From Phylloscopus collybita (taxonomy: Eukaryota > Chordata > Aves > Passeriformes > Phylloscopidae), in contig JAJNNQ010000023.1 of assembly GCA_027886175.1 (NCBI GenBank), forward strand, positions 7,953,001-8,017,000: a stretch of 64,000 bases of DNA, in the 5' to 3' direction. Numbering within the stretch: the first letter of the stretch is position 1; each line of letters opens with the position of its first letter. Shown here piece by piece: positions 39,803-51,303 of this stretch. The position numbers and the translations under genes are program-made. The notes beneath the pieces were generated by a model. The model saw nothing but the letters and a program-made list of their open reading frames with translations. It was not told the DNA's origin and made no database searches.

Positions 39803-40109
39803 TATAACTGGCGACGGCGCTTAGGAACGAGGCAGGGAGTGCATCAATGAGGCTGCGTGGAGCTCTTGCAAGCAAGAGACCACTCCTTTATTTTTCTGAC
39901 TCCTTTTGTACATTTTACAAATTGCCCATCCCAGAGGTGGGACCCTTGGGAACCACTGGTCATTTTCCAGAGACCATCACCGAAGCCCCTCCTCTGGGAA
40001 GAGATGTGGGAGCTTCGGTAGTTTACTGAACATGACCTTGTGCTTCAAGACCGTGCCTGGGAATAGAGTTCCCAAAACCAAAACAAGCAGGCACGAAAGC
40101 ATGGCAACA
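39803..40109 (-). repeat. 5' LTR of the two-LTR element
   Basis: 307 bp with the same ends as the 3' LTR. Poly(A) signal at 39892-39887 on the minus strand. It differs from the other LTR at 8 positions, four of them clustered in the outermost 25 bp next to the primer binding site. Confidence 0.95.
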
Positions 40110-40115
40110 AGAAAA
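40110..40115. other. Right target-site duplication of the two-LTR element
   Basis: AGAAAA, matching 37190-37195 exactly. Confidence 0.93.
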
Positions 40116-40248
40116 TTCTTGTACACCTCAGAGTCTAATAAAATCCATGTAGGGGCAAATATCCTAAAATGTGCCAGTTAGAATATCAGAAAGACTTTTC
40201 CATTTCAAAGTTCCACCTCAAGAGTGAGTGCAGCTTGGTATTGGGGGG

Positions 40249-40275
40249 TATATATATATATACAAACTGTGGGTT

Positions 40276-40334
<59 letters not shown>
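40249..40334. repeat. (TA)n microsatellite with central hairpin
   Basis: A short (TA)n at 40249-40262, then CAAACTGTGGGTTTG, then a (TA)n of about 28 units to 40334. The middle (TACAAAC...GTTTGTA) is itself an inverted repeat, so the whole tract can extrude as a cruciform. Confidence 0.95.
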
Positions 40335-40336
<2 letters not shown>

Positions 40337-43158
40337 ACTCAGGTACTCAAAGCATCTATGTAATTATCCAAGCACATAGGTGGCTATTTGCATGTCAAGT
40401 CAGAGATACATATTCAGGGTATAACTCCAGCTCTTTCAAAAAAATTGAGGGTTTTTGTTTGTTTGTTTTCTGATTTTTTTCTGTTTCCTATACCAGCTTA
40501 TGCTTTCATAACATAAAAAAACCCCCCAGCTTGAAACATAAATTTATAGAGGCTAGAGCATAACAAAAGCACTGAGTGACAAGCTGATAATTGACAACTC
40601 AGTAATAGATATTGAGTAAAAGCCTGAACAGAAATATTATGGCCAGATCACATTTAAGGGATTTCAGATTGGTTTACATACTGTTGCATGTTGTCTTTTT
40701 CATTTATATATTAAAAAAAAAGGTTGATACTCCTAAATCCCTACCTTTTGTAGTATGTCCTGTCTCATGAAAACAAAGCAAATGTCAAACCAGCAACCTC
40801 TAAGATAAAATATCTACACTCGAGGGGAGTGCTCCTCAAAGTCTGGACCACCACCCTGAAATGAGGCACAAGGTGAGAGATGTCAGTGACTTAATTCCCC
40901 CTGACCCACAAATGTTTCCAGCAGCTGCCAGAGGATGAAGCCCTGCACTGAAAGCACATGGAGACCAGGAGTGCTCCACACATGCTCCAAGTCAGAGAAA
41001 TCCTGACCTAGGCTAACTTTTTCCCTATCTAAGCAATTTAGCTGACATAACCTCCTTCTCTGAAGTGCTACGTAAACAGAATTCTGTAAGTCATAAAATT
41101 CTAGGTTTCTAATAATTCTCAGAAACTCCTAAATATGTCCCTTAGGCTATTAGGAAAATGTGAATCCTAATGTTTTTATCTGTAATTGTGCAAAGGGATT
41201 TTTTCCTCCATCTTCCAGTGGATTAGCTAGTTTGATCTCTTATTTTACAGTCCTATACATAGGGGATAGCCATAATTTTAAGTCTGTTTTTTGTGTAGTA
41301 CCTGTCCCTGTGTTCCTCAGGAAGTGAAACACACATGGGGAGGTCTCAAGTGTCTCCTGCTCTTTTGGGTAAACTCATTGTCTGTTGTGTGTCTCTGTTC
41401 TTGGTGTTTGTGGAAGAATTGAATACTTTCTGCAAGTCTGGAACTCACCTAAATCCTGATGAAAGTGTGCAGCACAGGGATGTGTGTGTTCTACCCAACA
41501 GGAAATGCTCAGTGAACATTCATCCTTTCACTTTCACAGCACAGTGCTGCAGCCCAGCTATTTGAACACATTTTTTTCCGCACCAGGGCAGTGGGACAGA
41601 TTATAAATTCTTATCTAAATGTGGATCTGGTAGTGCTGCAAGAGCATCTGAGGCAGGAACAATTTAAAACACATTGTCAGCACTGACCTATCTTCATTCC
41701 CATGTTTGAAGGGATGAACATTCTGTTCTCTACTATGGTTACAACCTGTAAGTCTCCTATTGGAAGTGTCAGAAACAAGATCAGGGGATAGTTGTCCAGA
41801 TAGTTATTAAATTTGACTAACTCCTTATTAAAAAAAACTCTTATCTAGATGGAAAATTCCTGCTTAACCATAGGGAAGTTTAGAAGCCTCTCTAGAAAGC
41901 ATGAGAAAAAAAGCCAATTATGGACCTTCTTTAGGATCCTGAAACTATTTTGCTACAGAATTTGATAGGGACAGAATTCTCTAACATACGTTTCAAATGT
42001 TCCAAATTGTGAGACTTCAGACTCTGCTCCAGGGTAAGGGTGGAGGAGGGCGCTTGGTGGCTACCTTTCTTGCATCTCTATTTGTTAGGGTTGTAGAAGA
42101 GGCTTCTTCACTTACTTCATGCATTCACAAAATAAATTAGAATACACTTTATCAATTGCTAGTAAGGAAAAAAAAAAAAAAAGCTCCACCTCTTGATTAT
42201 ACAGTATTTACTCAAAATATCTGCAGAACAATTTATTCTTATTCCTGGAAACAAGATATTCACTTGGTACCCTCCTGCTCCCTATCCCAGCACTGCTATT
42301 TTTAAGTCTAATTCTGGAATAAATGCACAAATAAAACAGCCCTAGCTGTGGCAAAAAGATTGAACAAACCCTTTTGAAACAGAACAGAGCATGGATTAAA
42401 ATCGTGGATGACTTCACATACTTTTAATGAATATTTTAGCTGAATATATCAGCCCACAGAGATTAATCCTGGGTGTTCCAGTATGAGGCTGCAGTAAGAA
42501 CTAACCTACCAACATGCTGCTTCTAGCAATTCAGAGACCTAAGACTTAATCTACATCATCTAGAAAGCATGTGTGCAGAAAATTTATAATGCCAGATCTT
42601 ACTATAAAAAAGAAGATTAAGGCTGAAAAAAGATTAGAAATTAATTAAGGAGCTTCTTCATGTTTCCTGATATCCATCTGATCTGTGACTAGCCTATCTT
42701 CAGAGTCTCTGCTACTGATGCAGTTGTTAGTGATAGTTCAAATCAGAAACACTACAAAGGATTATCATTAAGCTTTAGGAAAAGCTGCAGCCTGGTGGTT
42801 TGGGTTTATTTTCCAGTTCCACAATTGCAGATCTATTGCTGCGATCAGGGCAAGAGCTGCAGGCTGGAAGCTCAGGTCTCCAGGCTCACGCTACCAGGAA
42901 CAGCAGCTCTTTGGTGGTGGCACTGTGGGGCTACAACAGGGAGCTGATAGAGCCCCTTCCAGAGGAGCAGCAGAGCCCTGACACAGCCCCAGACAGGGAA
43001 AGGGGCCAACAAAACAACAGGGGAGTCTGAGCTCCTCTCTGATCCAGCTCCTCTGTTCTCCAAGTTTAAACAAAATAATCCTGGGCTCAGTTTTGTGAGG
43101 GGGATGGCTATGGGCTAGTTTTGCATGATACTAGATGATGGTATAGACACACTATATA
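40335..43158. other. Intronic stretch without recognised genes
   Basis: AT-rich, with a poly(A) run of about 16 at 42168-42183. No exon or transposon recognised. Confidence 0.5.
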
Positions 43159-43340
43159 ACAACTCTCTTGGGTTGTGGAACCAAATATGTGTTCTATTTT
43201 CATCTGTTAACAGTAGTTGAGAAGATGTTTTTCTTTATCTCTGGTAACTCAAGGGGGGAGAGGCCTGAGGCCTTCCCCCGCAGAGCGGTGCATCTGCATT
43301 TCCATCATCCTATTGTGAGATGCATCACATCCCCCTGGCA

Positions 43341-43404
43341 GTGGCGGGGGGCGGGGGGGGGGCGGTGGGGGGGGGGGTGGGGGGAGGTGGGGGGAGGGTG
43401 GGCA
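43341..43404 (+). repeat. G-rich tract, quadruplex-prone
   Basis: About 64 bases almost entirely G with single C, T or A interruptions, with many more than four runs of three or more G. It lies inside the ERVL-type LTR and probably expanded after insertion. Confidence 0.93.
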
Positions 43405-43484
43405 GGCAGTTCTTCTGTCTGGATAAACTGAGACACAGGGACACGAAAGCTGCTAGCTTCACCCAATTTTCTGGGAGGAAGACA

Positions 43485-43562
43485 GGACCTCATCTGACCA
43501 ACACCAGACCCCATCTCACCATCACCAGACCCCTCCTCACCATCACCTGACCCCTCCTCACC
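43485..43562. repeat. Short tandem repeats of CACCATCACCAGACCCC type
   Basis: Three to four imperfect units around ACCAGACCCC and TCACCATCACC inside the LTR. This is an internal expansion of the LTR block that precedes GGACCCTTTTGC. Confidence 0.8.
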
Positions 43563-45669
43563 ACCCCTGGACCCTTTTGCTGCAGGATCATCTCTACTTC
43601 AACAGAACCATATCTGCCACTTCAGAATGACTTACTTTTGGACTGCTTCCAACACCCTGACCCACAGGGTGTCAGGTTGTAGCTCTGACTCTGTCAGGGT
43701 TTTCCAAAATTGTTGTTTGTTTGCTCGTTTGGTTGGGTGGTTTTGTTTCCTATTACATTCATATTGTTAATATTCTTAGTAAAGAACTATTATTCCTATC
43801 CCCAAAATCTTTGCCTGAGAGCCCTTGATTGCAAAATTATAACTTGGCGGGGGGTGAGGGGTTTACATTCTCCATTGTAAGGGAAACCCCAGTTTCCCTG
43901 GCAAAAACCTATCTTTCCAAACCAAGACAACAACAAAAACAATTTAGATACTGATGAGAAAAGTTACATCTTAGGAATTTCAAGTCAAGCTTTGCAGCGG
44001 GCTCACTGAAAGTTTTAACTGCATGTGCTCCACTTATAGGTTAAGAGTATGTATCAGGGAAGAATTAATTCAGATTGATATTAATTAATTATAGTAATAT
44101 TAATAAATTTTTAATTACAGCTTTACTATGCAGACAGTTTTTTACGTATGACACAGCATATTTCCGTTTTCTGAAACCTGATTATACTCTTAAGATTCAA
44201 CCTTTACACCAGTTAGATAGAATGGTTATTATTTTGTTTGTGATTCCCAGCTAAATTTCCACAATATGGAATTAACGCGACTGTAAGAGATATTCTGTAA
44301 ACTGGGCCCTCAAGCTTGTTTCAGTGGAAATCAAATGAATTTTATCACCTTTGTCAATATACAGCAAGTTCTGAAGGGGAGAGGGTATCATATGCACTGA
44401 CAGCATTTATGAAAGCAAGTGACAATAAAAGAGCAGTAAACAATTTTTAGAGAAAGAATAGACAGTTTGGTTTCAAATGAAAACTCTAGAAGTGAGCAGG
44501 GAGGAGCTGGCTTGTCAAGCAAAAAGATTTTTCATGATTGTGTGTATTCCAGCACAAACATTGGCCCTGAAGCCCCTCTAAACTCATGATACTGATAAAT
44601 CAGACAAAAAAGAAGTCCTGAATATTAAACAGTTGCTTCAAAAAATGTTAATGGTATCTGAAAACTACTGTTACTACTATGAGATGCAACATGATTCAAC
44701 ATGAATTGAGACAAAAATCGAAGCATTGACTTCTTTGTACAAAATGTCATTACATGTGTAATTCCACAGAGCTATCATACTCAGCCCTGTAGAATTTACT
44801 GCATTCCATTTTCAGGATAAATTCACAGGTGAAGCATGTCCTTTCTTGGAAACATCTCAGGGGTTGGGTAAGTTTCCATTTTCAGCTGCAGGTTCCCACA
44901 TTTCCATACAGCAGAGTTGAAAATTTCTTCTATTTTAACTCTTGTGGTGCAGTGTTTTGGGGGATAAAGGAGGAGACTTTTTTGTCTCCACTCTGACATA
45001 TCCCTCAGATTCCAAAGGCCTCTGTCCCCCTCTTCCCTGTACTTGGCTCCCTGTCACCAAGATGTGCAGGACATCTCCAACTCAGCCTTGGTGCTGAAAC
45101 CTTCTTGTTTTCATGAGGTGTTGGTACCAAACCAGCTCTGCTTCCACTTAAACACATTCCAGAGAAAAAAAATGAGAGCAACAGTGAGCCTGGTCACGCT
45201 GCCTGATGATGCCAGCCAGAAAACCTGCTGCTGGCAGAGACAGCCCTGGAGCCACAAATGATGTGATCCCACTGGCAGATAATCGGCTAAATCTGTTTAG
45301 CTGGAGAGCTAAATCTAGAAAGTTCTTTTAAAATTTGCTGAAGCCTGTGCAGCTCTGGGTTCACACTGTCTCTGACATGCAAGGGGGCTGCTTTCAAACT
45401 GCTGTCAAAGGATGTTACTTTTGCCAAGAGCCCCAATGACTGAGGTCTCTGCAATCCTTGCAATATGGTGCATTGATAACTAGGGAATTGCCTCTATTGT
45501 TCCAAAGCAAAATCTTATTTACAGCAAAACCTGTCACTTCACAGAATTTACAGACTTCTAAAGAGATAAACTTTTGCTTACTACTAAAAAATATAGTGGA
45601 AAGTATAACTTCAGGGAACATTTAACAATCCTGCAAAATACAGGATTCAAATCTGTGCCATATTTAAAT

Positions 45670-45689
45670 TTATATATATATATATATAT
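45670..45689. repeat. (TA)n microsatellite
   Basis: Ten uninterrupted TA units. Confidence 0.9.
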
Positions 45690-46329
45690 TATTATGGGAA
45701 ATACAGCTAGCATCTTTTCCTCTCTTCTAACATTAAATTAGTGTGTGTCATGCATGTGCAAATATTTATTTATCATTAGCTTTATGAGTCTCTTTCTCTT
45801 TTTGACCACTACAGCTATTCAGCTCCTTTAAGTATTCTAACAATCATGTAAAGATGCCATTTGGGAACACTGAATTATAAATTTTCTCCATATGTGGTAC
45901 ATTTAATCTCCTGTTCTCACATATAGATGACTGCATCAAAGTATGTTACATTTCATGCAGTAAACCAGTTTCTAAGCATTACCATATAAACATAAGGTGA
46001 AATGTAACACAGCCTAAACAGACCTCATTAAATGAACTTATCAAATAATTTCTGTCAAGTGGAATGGACACAAGGAAGCCTCTTGCCATTTATTTGTATG
46101 GGACCTGGTGCTCTTTTTATTGATGTCAACGGGGAATTGACTTGTGGGAACTGACAGTGGTCAGAAAATAGATTTTTAGGCTTCAGGCAGTAGCTTGAGG
46201 CTGTTTCCCACTCTGGCCTGGGAAATCATAAGGAGGAACCCAAACAATCCTTGTAGATATCGCTTTTCCTGACATCTGGTGTTTTTCCAACTTGTTTACT
46301 GGCAAAGATCTTTACAGAGAGGTGTAGGC

Positions 46330-46440
46330 TCTAAATGACCAATTATATTCATTGTACCAAAACACTGTATAGAAGAGTGTGTCTTTCAATAAACCTTTGC
46401 TGTAATGCCCTCTGAAAAAACTGGAGTTTTTACATGTCAT
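46330..46440 (+). mobile_element. Possible degenerate LTR fragment
   Basis: GACCAATTA (about 46337) is followed by the TATA-like CTGTATAGAAGAG (about 46366) and TTCAATAAACCTTTGCTG (about 46387). The order and spacing resemble a short ERV LTR. No ends or target duplications could be found, so this could be coincidence. Confidence 0.35.
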
Positions 46441-47891
46441 TACTACTGCCGTTCCAAACAGTAACGATATTGACTGATTCTTTTCTTATGGTGGATTTAC
46501 TGCAGTATAAATTTACTGGCTTCAGCAGAGCTACTACTTCTGATTTACACTGTTGTGAGAGGACAATCAAACCTGGAGTTTACAGCTGAGGATTTGTACC
46601 AAATAAAGCATTCAAATGTACAGGGAAATGCCCCTTGTGAAGATTAGTGGTCATTCTTTATGTGTAGATCACTTGCTTTCCTGCTTTGAATACTCAGTCA
46701 ATGACCATTTATAGCAGAGCACATACAAATCAGGCTATGAGATATTAAATCAGATTTAGGGTAAATTTTCAACTTGCCCTAAACAATGTGGCTGAAAAAT
46801 GGAGGGTCTATTTAGTTTTACAAGCCAAGTGGTCACTCATCCCTTGTTAGCACAGGCCTACAAGAGCTATGAAATAGGCAAATGCATTTGCCTAAAAAAC
46901 AATGGAGATCACATGGCAATTTAGTCCACATACCTACAGTTTGCATTAAAATATTTCATGATGTCTAAATATTTTTTTGTTCTTTATGTTCTTTATGATT
47001 AATTTTTTTTTCCTTGGTAATGAAACATCTCCTGCCAGTACAGGAAATTTGGGGATTATTGGCAAATACAGAGCTTTGCAGATCTGTGCATTTACAATGA
47101 GCTATTTAACATGCTTTTTTTTTTTCCTGTAAAAATAATAAAACAACCCAGGTTTTAGACTCAAAGATCAGGTGGAATTAGGCTCTTTCTACTGAGGAAA
47201 GAGGCATCATCCTACCCCTATTTCTTGTGAAATTTTCAGGTCTAAGCAAAGCTTAAGAACTTAGTTTTGATGGAAGGACTCTGCAGTGAGGCTGAAATGC
47301 CACCATGTCATCCTAGGAACAAAAGCCCACACAAAGATCCCAGTGGTGCCCCTTTCTGTGCCACTCTCATTGGGGACAGCTTTAGAATCAGCCAAGGTTC
47401 ATCACATGCTCTGTGCAGGACATCACAAAATGCCCAAAATAATGCCCTGACCGGGCGCTTCTGAATGTGTTGAGGAGGATGACAGGCTTGAGCCCTTATG
47501 CTCAAATGCCAGAGCTTTGTATTTAGACTTTCAGGAAGAACCACACATTTATAAGCAAGTTAAGATGCAACACAGCTTTTGTTCATAGTTTAGGATGGGT
47601 AATTTCCCAGCATCAGATGTGTGAGCAGCACTACACAGATAAGGCAGTTTCCTCTCCAGAGCAATCTGTAATGAGCAGGGAAGGTGTACCAGGTAGGGGA
47701 CTAATGGGAAACAGCTCTGTCAGGTATCATTTCATCATAACACTTGGTAAACAACCTTACAGTTTGATTTCTCTTTGCCCAACACTCTGTCTTCTCTATC
47801 ATGCTAAATTTAGAGCTCTTGGAACACTTTTCCCTTTCAATTTTGTTCCTTGTGTGCTCCCACCATTTTCATATTCCTCATATAACATCCA

Positions 47892-47911
47892 AATGTGTGT
47901 GTGTGTCTGTG
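47892..47911. repeat. (TG)n microsatellite
   Basis: A short interrupted TG repeat. Confidence 0.8.
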
Positions 47912-49281
47912 TGAGAGATCTGGTTATTTCTAGATCAATTTACTTTAATTGCCTCTAGTCTTTATTTGGAAACTGTGTAAGAGTTTACATGGTTTTACTT
48001 TTAATTGATAGGGAAACTAAACACAAAACATTGTTTTAAGAGGGGCTTTATCTATGGAACAAAGCTGATTTATTGTGACATAAACTGATACAAACTGCAA
48101 AATGTAGACAGGACCGTTGGTTTTGGACCTCTGCAATCATCAGTGAGAGCTGGGAGTGTTTCAAACCAGGTCTTTTTCACTCAAATGATGACATCATAGG
48201 CACATATTATCTATTTCATGCATCAAAAGAGATTTTAAGAGGCCTAATCACTCAGAAAATGTAGACCCCAGTCCTCAGCTCTCCTGAATAAAACAAGCCT
48301 TCCCTGAGCTGTGTAGATGGCTAAAGATTCCCTCCAAATGACCACAAACCTTTCAAAAGCTGGCAGCTCACACATGCTTCTATTCAAGGCAGAACATTTG
48401 TGCTCAGATTCCCCCATGGTCCTTCCCTGCTTGTTCCTTTATTCAGGGTGTGTTTTGAAGTGCCAGCAATATGCACAAGGCAGTGCTCTCTACATCAATA
48501 GAGACAGTGCTGCTGGGATATCTTTTCAAGTCCTGGGAGTCAACATAACAGCATCTCCGTCTTGCCTTGTTTCAGGCATCTGAATAAAGGAATACAGCTA
48601 AAAATGGAGAGTCAAAGAATCAGGATTTTACTAGCAAGTGAATGGCATCAGTCATCCAGTGTAGCTGAGGCTGCCTGCTCAGAGACCTTGAGGAAATTGC
48701 CTCTGTTCTGGAATACTCACACGATGTGACGAACCACAACACAAACCAGAGTGTCCTGAAGCATATAAATGACCTAAGGGGACATGCACAGTGTGTGAAA
48801 GAATTCCCTCCAGCCACTCTGGGGGAAGAATTCACAAATAATCTGAACAGTTGGAATTCCATGATTTTGCTAAGGTTCTTATGGTTAAAATCTTGAATAG
48901 GAATATGCTGAAACCAGCCAAGTAGGAACGTGTGTAATAGCTGTGGTGGGGGCAGAGCTGAATGGTTTTAAGAAGACACTGGTTTCTCACACAGTGAAGA
49001 GAAGAAGCTTCTAAGATCACCCTGTGCTCCAAAATGCAGCTTTTGGGCACATGCCCAAGGGAGCCTGAGCTGTTGAGGCCCAGCTCCCAGCAGGGAAAAG
49101 AGGTGGTAAGTGGCTCCTCTTTTGTTTCTGGAGGAATATTTTCCTTCCTGCTGTCTCCAGACTCTGGGGAAGATCTTGCTAACCTGCACTGGGCTGGCAG
49201 TGACGCACAAGGACATCAGTCACCACAAAGACTTTATCAATTCCTTGCCCCCTTGTAATATGATACTGTGGAAGAAAATAA

Positions 49282-49353
49282 TTTGGTAGATTATTTACTA
49301 CTGAAATTAATCTAATGCTTTTGGATTATTTACTGCTGAAATAATCTAATTCT
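49282..49353. repeat. Imperfect tandem duplication of about 36 bp
   Basis: TTTGG(TA)GATTATTTACTACTG, with its AATCTAAT tail, at 49282-49318 is repeated as TTTGGATTATTTACTGCTG, also with AATCTAAT, at 49320-49353. There are a few substitutions and small gaps. Confidence 0.8.
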
Positions 49354-50990
49354 TGTACAGAACTTGTAAAGAATAGTCAGGTACACCTGACAGTTTATAA
49401 AGATATTTCTTTTGCTTATGAATTCCCTTGGCAACAAACTGTAATAATCTAGCAAATACTAAGGAAGTATCTAAGCAACAGAAGAGAACTTGAAAACGTT
49501 TACTATATGACTAACTGCATCACAGTAATTGAATTTCCCTCAATCCAGAGGAAGAATTAAATTAATGGAGCAATAGTTTCACAAGTTTGGCTGCAGTTAA
49601 TAGACATAAGCAATATCATTACTTAAACATATTTTTAATTATGTTGGAATCAAGAATAAATTGAGTGATTGCTGTTAATTAGGTCTGTGTGCACAAGAAA
49701 ATAGGCAATACCATTCCAGCAGGCTATAAATACGTGTGCTTGCATGATGCTGAGAGGTGTGGGTGAGGAAACAGGAGATCATGTAGGTGTGAGGCTGGAA
49801 GCAGGTGCCTTGCCTGCCTGCTTTCAGGTCAAAGTTATTTTATTTAATTCAGATTAATGAACAGAGGGTCAGGTTCTGCTGTCAGTTCACTTTGGGCCAC
49901 TGATTTCCCCATTTTTCAATTAAACTTGCCAGTGAGAAAATGCAGAGAAGATTCATGATCCTGATGAAGTGCAATCCTCACACACAATTTTAGGGAGCCA
50001 AGGATCTCAGTCCCAGAGGAGCTGATGGCCCAAGCAATGGGACAAGGGCTGGGTCATGAGGGGGTAGAATCTGCTAAATACCTTGGACCCTTACATGTTT
50101 TGCATCACACAGACTGTAGTAAAAAGCCATGTAGGTGTTCTGATGGCTTTAAAGTCTTGATAAAGGAAAATACTTGGTTCTGAAGTAGATCAAATAGTAT
50201 TAATTGTCTTTGTATTCCTATTCCTCCAAGTCACTCGTGTCCACGTGTTTATGTGTCCGTAAACAGCCCAGAAAACGAAAGGTGAGCTTAGATTAACTGA
50301 TTGATTGGTGAACCAAGCTGAACCATTCGTCTATTTCTGTGTCCAGATTTCTCTCAATTCAGCAGTTCAGCTAAAAGGACAGAACTTTCAGAATTTTTTT
50401 TAGAATGGGGTTCTCTGGGACATGAGAGTAACCAAGTAGGTGAGCTGACCTAAACGCAATCATCACAGCAATGGGAACAGGACAGCTCTTTAGTAGTCAT
50501 AACTTGTGAAAAAGGTCTTAGGAATTTTGCATTTAAATTGTTAAAATTTCAGCCTGGATTGTGTTGTGGTCAGTGTAACAGTAAATCAGAAAGTTACACA
50601 CTGCTATGCCTTCCTATGTTTTTTTACCAAATCTGGCTCAGTGGAATCTCCCTCACTGTAAGGGACCAGAGTCTTCCTATTGCCAGTTACAAAAATGCCC
50701 TCTGCAGTGCCCTGGCCAATATTTCTCCAGTAAGTTATACTTGAGAAATCTGAGGTACAGGCTGACTGAACAAAATAAAACAAGCTTAAATACATAGATG
50801 GGTGGGTATTAGCCTTGGCAATGCACTCATGCTAAGAACTGTCTCCTTTGATAGAGTTCATGCAGTGAAACCACAGCATTAGGCCTAAAAAACAAACCCT
50901 TCATCTTAGTGAACTGTAGCCCTGGTTCGTGCCTGAGATGTTTTGGTTTTCTGAAACTTTTCCCAGAGAGTTTTCTGTGAACAAGAGACA

Positions 50991-51296
50991 TGTTGTTCTA
51001 ACTGTAACGTTTGTTACCTTACAGTTACCTTTCCCTAGGAGGGACTTCTTGATGTCCCTCTGGTTTGACCAATGTGATTGAAGAAGTTTGTCTTTCTTTC
51101 ACCAATTGAGTTCTTTGTAGAACAGTATAAAAGGGAAGAAATTGCTGGAAATAAATGCAGTCTTTGTCAGCCTTCTGAAGTTGGTGTCTGTGCCGTTGTG
51201 GTCTTTAACAGTGTCAGTGAACCTCCCTGCCTGTGCAAGAGAAGGCAGGGTGCAAATTAAACCTCCTGGGCAAGCTCCTTCCAATCTCCCATAACA
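50991..51296 (+). mobile_element. Short solo LTR (ERVK-like), plus orientation
   Basis: It starts TGTTGTTCTAAC. CCAAT lies at 51069-51073, a TATA box (TATAAAA) at 51126-51132 and a poly(A) signal (AATAAA) at 51150-51155, a compact LTR promoter order. The right end is most likely ATAACA at 51296, followed after one extra G by GAGACA (51298-51303), which equals the bases before the LTR (50985-50990). A shorter alternative ends at TTTAACA near 51212. It is a solo LTR in either case, of about 220-306 bp. Confidence 0.75.
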
Positions 51297-51303
51297 GGAG
51301 ACA

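Larger units (their letters stand above)
37196..40109 (-). mobile_element. Non-autonomous endogenous retrovirus with two LTRs
   Basis: A complete, target-site-bounded provirus-like element of 2914 bp on the minus strand. It has two 307-bp LTRs (37196-37502 and 39803-40109), AGAAAA duplications, a tRNA-Trp-type primer binding site next to the 5' LTR and a purine-rich tract next to the 3' LTR. The 2300-bp interior holds one long frame (38373-39686), a region of about 650 bp with no recognised coding content, and an A34 tract (37719-37686 minus). No capsid, zinc-knuckle, protease, reverse transcriptase, integrase or envelope similarity was seen, so it would need enzymes from another element. LTR identity is about 97.4% (8 differences in 307), which indicates a fairly recent insertion. 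The interior is far more GC- and CpG-rich than the surrounding intron. Confidence 0.95.
43164..43929 (+). mobile_element. Solo LTR, ERVL-type, plus orientation, TSD ACAAC
   Basis: A 766-bp LTR with perfect 5-bp duplications ACAAC (43159-43163 and 43930-43934). The right end is AACCAAGACA. The left end is TCTCTTGGGTTG, in which TG has become TC. It aligns with the LTR at 11858-12597 through GTTTTTCTTTATCTC, GGACCCTTTTGC, ACTTTTGGACTGC, CCAACACCCTGAC, the AGTAAA signal (43778-43783) and GTTTACATTCTCCATT. It carries an extra G-rich tract (43341-43404) and short CATCACCAGACCCC-type repeats (43490-43560) that the other copy lacks. Confidence 0.93.
43935..50984. other. Intronic stretch, one possible old LTR
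   Basis: AT-rich sequence with a (TA)n at 45670-45689 and a (TG)n at 47892-47911. The segment around 46330-46400 has CCAAT, a TATA-like and an AATAAA element in LTR order (listed separately). No exon supported. Confidence 0.45.

Noticed and set aside
43168..43550. Glycine-rich frames over the G-run
   Set aside because: Translation of the G-rich tract inside an ERVL-type LTR, not a gene.
48240..48320. CTGAATAAAACAAGCC as a possible LTR poly(A) region
   Set aside because: No TATA or CCAAT elements, ends or target duplications could be found.
49720..49760. CTATAAATACG resembling a TATA promoter
   Set aside because: Isolated motif with no poly(A) signal, LTR ends, CpG island or ORF around it.
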